This document shows positions 45,322 through 53,361 of a stretch of DNA of 64,000 bases, one piece after another. A program made the translations under genes and the position numbers. Position 1 is the stretch's first letter. Every line of letters begins with the position of its first letter. This DNA is from Aquincola sp. (GTDB taxonomy: Bacteria; Pseudomonadota; Gammaproteobacteria; Burkholderiales; Burkholderiaceae_C), in contig JALHQP010000003.1 of NCBI GenBank assembly GCA_022841885.1, positions 1 to 64,000 of the forward strand, given 5' to 3'. The notes under the pieces were generated by a model, which was given only the letters and a program-made list of their open reading frames with translations, was not told where the DNA came from and did no database searches.

Positions 45322-46187
45322 GCCGCCATGCCTTCGCGGCCCTGGCACTGGCCGTCGCCTGGTCGACGGCGCTTGCGGACGTGCGCGCCATCGACGACAC
45401 CGGCCACGCTGTCGTGCTCGCCGCGCCGGCCAGGCGCGTCGTGAGCCTGGGCCCGCACCTGACCGAGCTGGCCTTCGCCGTCGGCGCCGGCGAGGCGGTG
45501 GTCGGCGTGATCCGCTACAGCGACCATCCCGAGGCTGCCAAGGCGCTGCCGATCGTCGGCGACGCGCACGCGATCGACTTCGAGCGCATCGTGCAGCTCA
45601 GGCCCGACCTGGTGCTGGTCTGGGGCAGCGGCCTGAACGAGCGCCACAAGGCGCGCCTGCGCTCGCTCGGGCTCACGGTGTACGAGAGCGAGATCCGCCA
45701 GGCCCAAGGCATCGCCGACACGCTGCGCCGCCTCGGCATCCTGCTCGGCCGCGCGGACGGCGCCGAGGCCGCGGCGCGCCGCTTCGAGGCGCAATGGCAG
45801 GGCCTGGCGGAGCGCTACCGCGGCAAGGCCCCGGTGCGCGTGTTCTGGCAGCTCTGGCACGAGCCGCTGATGACGGTCAACCGCGAGCACTTGATCAGCG
45901 AAGCGATGCGTGCCTGCGGCGGCATCAACGTGTTCGGCGACCTGCCGCTGCTGACACCGACCGTCAGCTGGGAGGCCGCCGTGCGCGCCGACCCGCAACT
46001 GATCGCCACCTCGGGCCGCGCGGAGGACAAGGCACGCGACTTCGCGGCCTGGCAGCGCTTCGCCGCGGTCAGCGCGGTGAAGCAGCAGCGCTACGCGTCG
46101 ATCGACGGCAACCTGATCGGCCGCATGGGGCCGCGGTTTGTAGAAGGCGCGGCGGCCTTGTGCGAGGCGATCGAGCGGGCGCGGTAG
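45318..46187 (+). CDS. btuF: Vitamin B12 ABC transporter, periplasmic binding protein
   Basis: A 289-residue protein with a Sec signal (FAALALAVAWSTALA, cleavage near residue 20) and a type III periplasmic-binding fold (RRVVSLGPHLTELAFAVGAG; EPLMTVNREHLISEAMRACG). It should deliver cobalamin to BtuCD. Its ATG overlaps the nth stop. The rest of the B12 uptake system lies 14.6 kb away at the right edge of the window. Confidence 0.9.
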   Translation: MSRHAFAALALAVAWSTALADVRAIDDTGHAVVLAAPARRVVSLGPHLTELAFAVGAGEAVVGVIRYSDHPEAAKALPIVGDAHAIDFERIVQLRPDLVLVWGSGLNERHKARLRSLGLTVYESEIRQAQGIADTLRRLGILLGRADGAEAAARRFEAQWQGLAERYRGKAPVRVFWQLWHEPLMTVNREHLISEAMRACGGINVFGDLPLLTPTVSWEAAVRADPQLIATSGRAEDKARDFAAWQRFAAVSAVKQQRYASIDGNLIGRMGPRFVEGAAALCEAIERAR

Positions 46188-46190
46188 GCC

Positions 46191-46595
46191 TCACGGATCG
46201 TCGCCGCCATCCACGACCATCGACAGCCGAGGGCGGTCTTGTCGCGCACTGGCCGTTTGCTCGTGCCCCGGCGGCGGGTACGCGTCGGCAACGTAGGCTG
46301 GGCCCTTCATCAGCATGACGATGACGCAGCCGATCGCCACGGTGAAGACCAGCGTCCAATGCAGGACCACCAGACCCATCAGTCGGTACGTCAGCAGCAG
46401 CAGGTCGCGTTCTTCGGCCGCAGACGGCTGGCCGGGCGCGGCCCACCAGAAGGCCAGCGCCAACCCCAGCGGCAAGGCGGTGCCGAGCACCAGGATGGCG
46501 GGCAGGCGCTTGAACAGCGCCCACTCGCGGCCGGGCGGCGACCGTTGAAAGCCGGGCAAACGATTCAGCGCGTTCACGCGCGGGTCTTCGTTCAT
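46191..46595 (-). CDS. Small two-helix membrane protein, last gene of the light operon
   Basis: A 134-residue protein of unknown family. A cytoplasmic N-terminus (NRLPGFQRSPPGREWALFKR) is followed by two transmembrane helices (LPAILVLGTALPLGLALAFWW and LVVLHWTLVFTVAIGCVIVML) and a Pro/Asp-rich tail. It is 16 bp after the SDR gene on the same strand and nearly abuts btuF, which is convergent. No function is suggested. Confidence 0.7.
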   Translation of the reverse strand: MNEDPRVNALNRLPGFQRSPPGREWALFKRLPAILVLGTALPLGLALAFWWAAPGQPSAAEERDLLLLTYRLMGLVVLHWTLVFTVAIGCVIVMLMKGPAYVADAYPPPGHEQTASARQDRPRLSMVVDGGDDP

Positions 46596-46611
46596 GTCGG
46601 ACTCGGTCGTG

Positions 46612-47343
46612 TCATTTCACCAAGGGCCGAACGGTGGTGAAGCCCCCGTCGACCGCGATCACTTGACCGGTCAGGCGGGCCGCACCGTCGCCGAGCAGCC
46701 AGGCCATCACGTCGGCCACCTGGTCGGCGCGCTGCACACCGCCCAGAGGGTACTGCCGTCCGGCACCTTCGCGCATCGCGGGCATCTTCAGCATGCCGGC
46801 CGTCATCGGCGTGTCGGTCATGCCCGGCGCGACGGCGTTCACGCGCACGCCTTGCGTTGCGTAGGTGGCTGCCGCGCTGCGCACCAGGGCTTCGACGCCG
46901 CCTTTGGCCGCGGCAATCGCCTCGTGGTTGGCCACGCCGATGCGCGCCACGACCGAACTCGCGAGCACCGCCGAGCCCGGCCCGCCCTGCAGCGCAGCGA
47001 TCCAAGCCTGCAGCATGAAGACCGCGCTGTCGAGGTTGACGCGCATCACTTCGCGGTACGCATCGGCGCGAGTGCGGTGCAGGGGCGCGATCAGCGTGCT
47101 GCCCACGCAGTGCGCCAGCAGCGTCGGCGCGGCGCCGAGCGCTTCTTGACACGCGGCGATGGCCAACGCCGCGCCGTCGGGCGTGGTCGTGTCGGCGGCA
47201 ATGCGCACCGCCGCGTCGACGTCAGCCAGGCGGCCGGCATCGCGTCCCACCGCGGCGACGCGGCAGCCTTGGGCGCGCAACTGGCGCGCCACGGCGCGGC
47301 CGATGCCGCCGCTGGCACCGGTGACGAGGGCGATGGAAGTCAT
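46612..47343 (-). CDS. SDR-family protein lacking the catalytic tyrosine
   Basis: A 243-residue short-chain dehydrogenase fold. The cofactor motif TGASGGIGRAVARQL and the NAG-like HCVGSTL segment are present. The active-site region reads SSVVARIGVANHEAIAAAKG: the Ser and Lys are in place, but Ile occupies the Tyr position of Y-x3-K. It may be a non-catalytic NAD(P)-binding protein or use a different mechanism. It belongs to the light operon, 41 bp after the DCC gene. SDR genes next to cryptochrome/photolyase genes are familiar in light-inducible clusters of pseudomonads and Burkholderia. Confidence 0.88.
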   Translation of the reverse strand: MTSIALVTGASGGIGRAVARQLRAQGCRVAAVGRDAGRLADVDAAVRIAADTTTPDGAALAIAACQEALGAAPTLLAHCVGSTLIAPLHRTRADAYREVMRVNLDSAVFMLQAWIAALQGGPGSAVLASSVVARIGVANHEAIAAAKGGVEALVRSAAATYATQGVRVNAVAPGMTDTPMTAGMLKMPAMREGAGRQYPLGGVQRADQVADVMAWLLGDGAARLTGQVIAVDGGFTTVRPLVK

Positions 47344-47384
47344 GGGTTGCTTTCGAAACAGCGGGTTGAAGTGCTTGGCGCGGG

Positions 47385-47786
47385 TCAGGCGGGTCGCTCC
47401 AGGCGGAAGGCCCAACGCTGCAGCATCGGCCGCACGCGCAGGAAGAGCCGGTAGACGCGCTCCATCAGCCAGGCAGCGCCGGGCAGTCGTCCGAACCGGG
47501 CCAGCCAGCGCCAACCTGGCAGCACATCCCACAGCGCCAGGAACGCCTGCGCGCCGCTGAGCAACCGGCCGTCGCTGCCGCGCACGTGAAAGCGCGCCAG
47601 CAGTTGCTGGCGCGTGGTGTCGCCGGGCAAGGGCGACGCGGGGTCGCTCACATCGGCAAAACACACCGGCGTGTCCGGCCGCAGGCCGCGGTAGATGCCG
47701 ATCTCACGCCGGCACAGAGGGCAGGCACCGTCGTACAGCACGGTGAGCGGGGCTGCCGGAGCGGCGGGTTCGGGAGCGTTCACCAT
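47385..47786 (-). CDS. DCC-family thiol-disulfide oxidoreductase-like protein (DUF393)
   Basis: A 133-residue protein with the defining motif LYDGACPLCRREI (residues about 15-27), a thioredoxin-like C-x2-C start, followed by FADVSDP and SGAQAFLALWDVLPGWRWL. The function of DCC proteins is not established; a redox role is assumed from the CPLC motif. It overlaps the photolyase-like gene by 7 bp. Confidence 0.88.
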   Translation of the reverse strand: MVNAPEPAAPAAPLTVLYDGACPLCRREIGIYRGLRPDTPVCFADVSDPASPLPGDTTRQQLLARFHVRGSDGRLLSGAQAFLALWDVLPGWRWLARFGRLPGAAWLMERVYRLFLRVRPMLQRWAFRLERPA

Positions 47787-48976
47787 GCAGGGACCTCGTT
47801 GACGGCCAGCAAGTCTGCCGCCGATTGCAGGCCGCGCGAGCTGCGGGCCCACCATTGGGAGAACGAATCGCAGCGCCCAGCCACCGGCGGAAACAACGCC
47901 GGCGCCGCGACGCACTCCGCCCAGCACGCAAGCCACGGCGCGAGGTGCGGTTCGTCGACGCTGCGCACGCGCCGCGCGCCGGCCAGGGCGGCACCGAGGG
48001 TGGCGGCGTCGCCATACCAGCGGTGCGGGGTGAGTGCCGCCATGCGCGCGCCGACGAAGCGCCAGCGCCGCTCGCTCCACGGCCAGGCGCGATGAAACTC
48101 GGCCGCGAACACGCCGAGCACCTGCGTGTCGGGCGGCAGTGCGGGCAGTTCACCCAGGTTCCACGGGTGCACGAGCCACACGTCGCGGCCGTTCACGAGC
48201 GCAGGGTCGGGCGCCGCCGTGTCTACGTCACGCGGCGGGTCGACACGCGGCGGTGGCTCCATCACCTGCGGCTCCTGCGCCGCGCCGGCTGGGGCCGAGG
48301 TCGGTCGACGCGCCAGGCGGTCCAGCGACTCGTAGGACGCGTCGATCACGCTGCCCGGGCTGTGCCACGGGGCCGGCGCGTAGCGGGCCACGTTCTCCGC
48401 GTTGAACAGGTAGGGTTTGTGGCTGGCGGTGCCCGCCACCCATTGCCAGGAGAGGTGGTTGCTCGCCAGGTCGCCGTCGAGCAGATGACCATAGAGCCAG
48501 TCCGCCCCGCAGCGCCAGTGCACCTTGCGCAGGTGCACCACGTAGCTGGCCAGCCACATGCGCGCGTGGTTGTGCATCATGCCGGTGGCATACAGCGCGC
48601 GCACCGCCTCGTCGATGGCCGGCACGCCCGTGCAAGCGTTGCGGATGTCGGTCGGCAGTTCGGTGGCATAGGCGGCGTCGCTCAGCGGACCGTCGTGGAA
48701 AGACCGCAAGATGCCGTCGCCACGCTGCTGCCAGACACGGCGGAAGTACGCGCGCCACCCCAGTTCATAGACGAACTTGTGCTGCACCTCCAGTTCATGG
48801 CGCGCCGCCACGCCGGCCAGCACATCGGCAAGCGATACGAAGCCATGCGTGATGTACGGCGACAGCCCGCTCACCGCGCCGTTGATCGCGTTGCGCGTGC
48901 GTGCATAGGTCGCCGGCCGGAAGGCGGCGATGCGGGCCTGCGCCGCGGCCAGCGTGGGCGGGTAGATCTCACGCAT
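47780..48976 (-). CDS. Photolyase-like flavoprotein with permuted domain order
   Basis: A 398-residue protein. Residues about 30-200 are the FAD-binding helical domain of photolyases and cryptochromes: GLSPYITHGFVSL (37-49), TGMMHNHARMWLASYV (131-146) and DGDLASNHLSWQWVAGTAS (167-185). The usual N-terminal alpha/beta antenna domain is absent in front. Instead, after a Pro-rich linker (225-260), the C-terminal 135 residues look alpha/beta (RDVWLVHPWNLGELPALPP; TQVLGVFAAEFHRAWPW). Domain order therefore appears swapped. It should bind FAD; repair activity is unproven. ATG 48976 overlaps the upstream photolyase stop. GTG 48985 is an alternative. Confidence 0.85.
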   Translation of the reverse strand: MREIYPPTLAAAQARIAAFRPATYARTRNAINGAVSGLSPYITHGFVSLADVLAGVAARHELEVQHKFVYELGWRAYFRRVWQQRGDGILRSFHDGPLSDAAYATELPTDIRNACTGVPAIDEAVRALYATGMMHNHARMWLASYVVHLRKVHWRCGADWLYGHLLDGDLASNHLSWQWVAGTASHKPYLFNAENVARYAPAPWHSPGSVIDASYESLDRLARRPTSAPAGAAQEPQVMEPPPRVDPPRDVDTAAPDPALVNGRDVWLVHPWNLGELPALPPDTQVLGVFAAEFHRAWPWSERRWRFVGARMAALTPHRWYGDAATLGAALAGARRVRSVDEPHLAPWLACWAECVAAPALFPPVAGRCDSFSQWWARSSRGLQSAADLLAVNEVPAW

Positions 48977-50531
48977 GCGCCACACCCACCTCGCCGCGGC
49001 GGATCGCCGACGCGCGCTCGACCACCTCCAGCCGCTGCGTGGCGTTCATGCGCGCCAGGTTCTTCACCTGCAGCGCCATGCGCGGGTTCTTCGCCAGCGT
49101 CGCCTCGTGACGCATCAGGAAGTCCCAGTACAGGGTGGTGAACGGACACGCCGTCTCGCCCGCGCGCAGCGCCGGGTCATAGCGGCAGCCCTTGCAATGC
49201 GGGCTCATGCGCTCGATGTACTTGCCGGTGGCCACATAGGGCTTGCTGCCCATCATGCCGCCGTCGGCGTACTGGCTCATGCCCAGCGAGTTGGGCAGCT
49301 CGACCCATTCCACCGCATCGACGTAGACGGCCAGGTACCAGGCGTGCACCTGCTTCGGCTCCACGCCCAGCATCAGCGCATACAGGCCGGTGACCATCAG
49401 GCGTTGGATGTGGTTGGCATAGCCGTGCGTCAAGGTCTGCTCGATCGCATCGTGCAGGCAGGCCATGTCGGTGGCACCGGTCCAGTACCAGGGCGGCAGG
49501 TCGGCGTGCGCGCCGAGCGTGTTGCGCTCGAGGTAGCCGGGCATCTGGGTCCAGTAGATGCCGCGCACGTATTCGCGCCAGCCGAGGATCTGGCGCACGA
49601 AGCCTTCGACGCTGGACAGCGGCGCCTGGCCCGCGTGATACGCCGCCTCGGCAGCGGCCACCACCTCGCGCGGGTTCAGCAGTTTCAGATTGAGGGCAGC
49701 GGAGATGTGCGAGTGGTACAGCCAGGGGTCGCCCGGCCACATCGCATCCTGGTAGCGGCCGAACAGCGGCAGACGCTGCTGGATGAAGGCATGCAGCGAT
49801 TGCAGCGCCTGCGCGCGCGTCAGCGGCCAGGCGAAGCTGTCGAGGCGGCCGGGATGTTCTGCGAAGCGCTCGTCGACGAGGGCGATCACCTCGCGCGTCA
49901 GCGCATCGGGCTCGAAGGTGCGGCGTGGCGGCACGGCACTCGGGCCTGCCGGGCCGAAAGCCTCCCGGTTGTCGGCATCGAAGTTCCACTGGCCGCCGAG
50001 CGGCGCGTCCGCGTCCTGCGCGTCCATCAACACGCGGTGCCGCTTGCGCTGCTCGCGGTAGAAGTACTCCATGCGCAGCGATTTGCGGCCGCGCGCATGC
50101 GCCGCGAACTCGCGCACGCTGCAGAAGAAGTGGCGGTCCTCGCGGATCTCCAGCGGCAGCTTGCAAGCCTCGGCGACAGCCTTGATCGACTGCAGCACGC
50201 GCCAGTCGCCCGGCGCCGTCATCACCAGTTGCTGCGGCTTCAGGCGCAAGACGTCGGCTTGCAGTTGCGCTGCCAGGCTGCCGCAGTTGCCCGGGGTGTC
50301 CAGGCGCATGTAGTGCAGCGGGCGGCCGGCCGACTGCAGCGCCAGCGCGAAGTGGCGCATCGCGGCCAGGAACAGCGCGATGCGAGGCCGACCCGACCAA
50401 ACGTGCGTCGACTCCTCGGCCACCTCGGCCATCCACACTGCGTCCGTGGCGGCGTCGAAGCTGTCGAAGGCCGCAGCGTCGAGGTCGAGCTGGTCGCCCA
50501 GCACCAGCACCAGGGAACGCAACTCAGCCAC
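48969..50531 (-). CDS. Iron-sulfur photolyase/cryptochrome (FeS-BCP, PhrB/CryB type)
   Basis: A 520-residue photolyase-related protein. The N-terminus (LRSLVLVLGDQLDLDAAAF) is that of the FeS-BCP group, and the C-terminal half holds the FAD domain. Four cysteines at 358, 446, 449 and 462 have spacings 88, 3 and 13, identical to the 4Fe-4S ligands of Agrobacterium PhrB (350, 438, 441, 454). Characterised members repair (6-4) photoproducts or act as blue-light regulators, and bind a lumazine antenna. The start is GTG. It overlaps DUF2256 by 8 bp. Confidence 0.94.
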   Translation of the reverse strand: MAELRSLVLVLGDQLDLDAAAFDSFDAATDAVWMAEVAEESTHVWSGRPRIALFLAAMRHFALALQSAGRPLHYMRLDTPGNCGSLAAQLQADVLRLKPQQLVMTAPGDWRVLQSIKAVAEACKLPLEIREDRHFFCSVREFAAHARGRKSLRMEYFYREQRKRHRVLMDAQDADAPLGGQWNFDADNREAFGPAGPSAVPPRRTFEPDALTREVIALVDERFAEHPGRLDSFAWPLTRAQALQSLHAFIQQRLPLFGRYQDAMWPGDPWLYHSHISAALNLKLLNPREVVAAAEAAYHAGQAPLSSVEGFVRQILGWREYVRGIYWTQMPGYLERNTLGAHADLPPWYWTGATDMACLHDAIEQTLTHGYANHIQRLMVTGLYALMLGVEPKQVHAWYLAVYVDAVEWVELPNSLGMSQYADGGMMGSKPYVATGKYIERMSPHCKGCRYDPALRAGETACPFTTLYWDFLMRHEATLAKNPRMALQVKNLARMNATQRLEVVERASAIRRGEVGVAHA

Positions 50532-50685
50532 GCGCGACTTTCATGCGCCGGCAGGCATCGCTGCAGTACTTCACCTCGGCCCAGTTCTTCGCCCAGTGTC
50601 TGCGCCAGCTCATGGCGCGGCCGCAAGCCACGCAAGGCTTGTTCGGCAGCGCGGCCTTGTTGCCGCGGAAGCCCGCGTCGCTCAT
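50524..50685 (-). CDS. DUF2256 small zinc-finger-like protein
   Basis: A 53-residue protein with KPCVACGRAMSWRRHW and KYCSDACRR, giving two C-x2/3-C knuckles. This is the DUF2256 pattern, whose genes are repeatedly found beside FeS-type cryptochrome/photolyase genes. The role is unknown. ATG 50685 is 25 bp after the HiPIP stop. Confidence 0.88.
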   Translation of the reverse strand: MSDAGFRGNKAALPNKPCVACGRAMSWRRHWAKNWAEVKYCSDACRRMKVARG

Positions 50686-50710
50686 GGGTGTCGTCTGAAC
50701 CAGCGCGCGA

Positions 50711-51019
50711 TCAGGCCTTCTTGGCCCACGCGTTGCACCAGCCCGCCCCGGCCACCTGCTTCGTTCCAAACAGCGGGCAGCCGGCCTGCTTGTCGGTAGG
50801 CTTGCCCTGGTAGAGCGCGCAGTTGGTACAGACCTGGCCTGCCGCGTACTTGGGGTACTTCTTGGTGTCCACGCGCTTGGCGTCGGCCACATAGCCGAGT
50901 GCGACGGCCTGAGGGTCCTTCTCGTCGAGGAGAGATTGCGCATGCGCCAGCGTGCCGGCGGCAACGGTGGAGGAGGCCACGGTCATCAGGAACACGCGGC
51001 GCTGCATCGGTCGGGTCAT
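50711..51019 (-). CDS. High-potential iron-sulfur protein (HiPIP)
   Basis: A 102-residue periplasmic electron carrier. A twin-arginine signal (MQRRVFLMTVASSTVAAGT, cleavage near AHA-QS) is followed by the 4Fe-4S cysteines C64, C67, C81 and C95 (VCTNCALYQGK; GCPLFGTK; GAGWCNAW). The signal fits a cluster inserted before export. It lies between the flavoprotein gene and DUF2256 in the light operon and has a good ribosome-binding site (AAGGAGC). Confidence 0.94.
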   Translation of the reverse strand: MTRPMQRRVFLMTVASSTVAAGTLAHAQSLLDEKDPQAVALGYVADAKRVDTKKYPKYAAGQVCTNCALYQGKPTDKQAGCPLFGTKQVAGAGWCNAWAKKA

Positions 51020-51072
51020 GGGAAGCTCCTTGAAAGAAGTGGACGGAAGAAGCCAGAGGGCAGCGCGACCCT

Positions 51073-52164
51073 TCAGGCGGCGCGCGGCAGGGGAAGGTCT
51101 GCGAAGGGGGACTCGGCTGGCGTCGTGGCGCGCGCCAAGTCGGGTCGCATGGCGTTCCGCAAGGCCTGCGCGGATTGCCAGGCGCCTTCGACGCCGGTGC
51201 TGCCGAAGAAGTCGCCGCAGACTCCGAGGCCGCGGGCTCCGTCCCACCAGCATCGCGGCGTCGGCAAGGCGCCCGACGGCAGCGGCATCGCGTAGCGCCA
51301 GCGATGCACGACGGCATGCTGCCACTCGATCGGCTCACCGAGCACCTCCTGCAGCGCAGCCTGCATCTGGCGCTGCACCCAGTCGGCCGGATGCTCGAGA
51401 TGTTGCCGGCTCCAGCCGGCGCGTGCGTGCGCCACCCAGTGGGTTTCGTCGCTGGACGACCCGCGCCCGGGTCGGGCGTCATTGCGCATGACCCAGGCCA
51501 GCAGGCCTTGATCGGGCAGGGCGAGATCCCAGCGCAGGTCCGGTACCGTACGGCGCGACACCCCCATCAGCGTCCAGCAGGGCTGCATGAGGGCGAGCGA
51601 CGCACGTTGCGCCCAGTCCCTGCGGAGCGGTGCCAGCAGCGGCGCGGCCTGGGCCGGCGGCAGCGCCAGCACGACCGCGTCGAAGTGCCCGGGCAGCGTC
51701 GAACCGGCCGCCTCGATCCGCCAGCCCAGCGGACCCTGCCGCAGGCGATCGACGGTCGACGACCAGCTCGCGGGAATATCGCGCAGCAACCCGCGGCACA
51801 ACGACGGCATGCCTGGCGTCGGCAAGATCAGCCGACCCGCATCGTCGAGCGGCCGGCTGCCGGGCGCCAGTCGCGGCCTCCATGCCGTCAGGCTCCCCGA
51901 CGGAAGCGCGTCGGCGAGGTACTGCCGGAAGGCGGGGTCCGAGGCCGCGAACGCCGGTGCCCCATGGTCGACCTTGGCGACGCGTCGCTGTCCTTGCGCA
52001 TCCAGCCACTCCAGTCGACGCGTGGCCAGCCGTCCGCCGGCGCCTCGAGCCTTGTCGACGACATGCACCGAGACGCCTGCTGCCGTCAGCGCCCGAGCGC
52101 AGGAAGCCCCGGCGATGCCGGCGCCGATCACGGCGACCTTGAAGTCGGACGGGCTGCGCTTCAT
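51073..52164 (-). CDS. Renalase-like FAD-dependent oxidoreductase 1
   Basis: A 363-residue flavoprotein (369 if ATG 52182 is used). The dinucleotide motif VAVIGAGIAGASCARALTAA and ARGAGGRLATRR are N-terminal; the C-terminal FAD segment is GLGVCGDFFGSTGVEGAW. This is the COG3380 renalase/amine-oxidase-like group with unknown substrate. It is the first gene of the eight-gene light operon and is paralogous to the flavoprotein at 57591-58742. It is divergent from the MerR gene. Confidence 0.88.
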   Translation of the reverse strand: MKRSPSDFKVAVIGAGIAGASCARALTAAGVSVHVVDKARGAGGRLATRRLEWLDAQGQRRVAKVDHGAPAFAASDPAFRQYLADALPSGSLTAWRPRLAPGSRPLDDAGRLILPTPGMPSLCRGLLRDIPASWSSTVDRLRQGPLGWRIEAAGSTLPGHFDAVVLALPPAQAAPLLAPLRRDWAQRASLALMQPCWTLMGVSRRTVPDLRWDLALPDQGLLAWVMRNDARPGRGSSSDETHWVAHARAGWSRQHLEHPADWVQRQMQAALQEVLGEPIEWQHAVVHRWRYAMPLPSGALPTPRCWWDGARGLGVCGDFFGSTGVEGAWQSAQALRNAMRPDLARATTPAESPFADLPLPRAA

Positions 52165-52182
52165 GCACTCGAGGATATTCAT

Positions 52183-52263
52183 TTCCGATTCATAATCTCT
52201 TCATCCAACTCATCACCCTGCTTTTACGTCTGATACTCGGCGTCAAAACCACTTCAAATTGCC
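52183..52263. promoter_or_regulatory. Divergent control region of the light operon and the MerR gene
   Basis: These 81 bp are markedly AT-richer than the flanking coding sequence. They contain a small dyad, GATT-CAT-AATC (52187-52197), and on the minus strand TTGAAG with TATCAG 16 bp later as a possible sigma-70 promoter. The divergent layout suggests the MerR protein controls both sides. No match to the ECF motif found elsewhere in the island is seen. Confidence 0.4.
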
Positions 52264-53361
52264 ATGCCCAAGCGAAAGTCGCCAGCCACAGCGTCCCCCG
52301 TCGAGTCCGCCGCGCGACACCGCAGCGGCGCCGTGGCCCGCATGCTGCGCATGCCGGTGGCCACGCTGCGCGTGTGGGAGCGGCGCTATGGCGTGACGCG
52401 GCCGGTGCTGTCGCCCAGCGGGCAGCGCCTGTACTCGGCCGACGATGTGCGGCGCCTGGCCCTGCTCAAGCAGCTCACCGACCTGGGCCATGCGATCGGC
52501 AGCCTGGCCGGGCTGGACATGGCACAGCTCCAGAAGGTGGCGGGCACGCACGCCAGCGTGTTGGCGGCTCGTGCGAACGTGGAACCGTTGCGGGACCCGC
52601 CGTCGGCCACGCAGACCTGGCGCGTGGCGGTCATCGGCAAGGCACTGGGCACGCGCTTGCAACGACCCGCGCTGTTGCGGCGCCTGTCGCGCCCGGTGCA
52701 GTTGCGCGGCCCGTTTGCCGATGCGGTCGAGGCCCACGCGGTCTTGCAGGGCGCCGCGGTCGACCTGCTGGTGGCGCATGAACCGCGGCTGCACGAGGCA
52801 TGGCTGGCCGGCCTGCAAGCCGCTGCACCTTCGCTCGCCGCGCTGCCGAAGGCGGTGCTGTACCGCTACGCCGCCGAGTCGACGTGCACGGCGCTGGGTA
52901 CCGCCGGCACGGCCTTGCTGCGCGAGCCGCAGAACGACACCGTGCTCGGCCAATGGCTGCAAGGCGTGCTGCAGGCCCTGCCGCCGGCTCTTGGCTCGGC
53001 GCGCGACCCGGCGCAGCCGCTGCCTGCGGTACCGCCGCGGCGCTGGGATGACGCCGCGTTGGCCGACTTCGCCGGCCTGTCGTCGACGATCGCCTGCGAG
53101 TGCCCGCGCCATGTCGCCGAGCTGCTGATGCAACTGTCGCACTTCGAGGCCTACAGCGCCGAATGCCGTCACCTCAGCCCGGCCGACGCAGAACTGCATG
53201 CGTACCTGCAGCAGATGGCGGCGACATCGCGCGCGCGCTTCGAGGAAGCGCTGGAGCATGTCGCGTTGCATGAAGGATTGATCCTGCCGCCCTCAACTCC
53301 CGAGCCGTCCGAGCGGATTCAGTACTCGAGCGCCGTCGCCTTGCCTCTGAACACCAGGTAG
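52264..53361 (+). CDS. MerR-family regulator, LitR/CarH-like without cobalamin motif
   Basis: A 365-residue protein. The MerR DNA-binding domain (SGAVARMLRMPVATLRVWER, then YGVTRPVLSPSGQRLYSADD) spans residues 20-90. The rest has the length of a cobalamin-binding photoreceptor, but the E/DxHxxG cobalamin motif is absent. Three cysteines (278, 280, 301) occur in ACECPRHVAELL and SAECRHLS. It resembles the B12-motif-lacking LitR proteins of pseudomonads and Burkholderia, which control cryptochrome/photolyase genes. Its 3' end overlaps the convergent cydB by 43 bp. Confidence 0.87.
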   Translation: MPKRKSPATASPVESAARHRSGAVARMLRMPVATLRVWERRYGVTRPVLSPSGQRLYSADDVRRLALLKQLTDLGHAIGSLAGLDMAQLQKVAGTHASVLAARANVEPLRDPPSATQTWRVAVIGKALGTRLQRPALLRRLSRPVQLRGPFADAVEAHAVLQGAAVDLLVAHEPRLHEAWLAGLQAAAPSLAALPKAVLYRYAAESTCTALGTAGTALLREPQNDTVLGQWLQGVLQALPPALGSARDPAQPLPAVPPRRWDDAALADFAGLSSTIACECPRHVAELLMQLSHFEAYSAECRHLSPADAELHAYLQQMAATSRARFEEALEHVALHEGLILPPSTPEPSERIQYSSAVALPLNTR

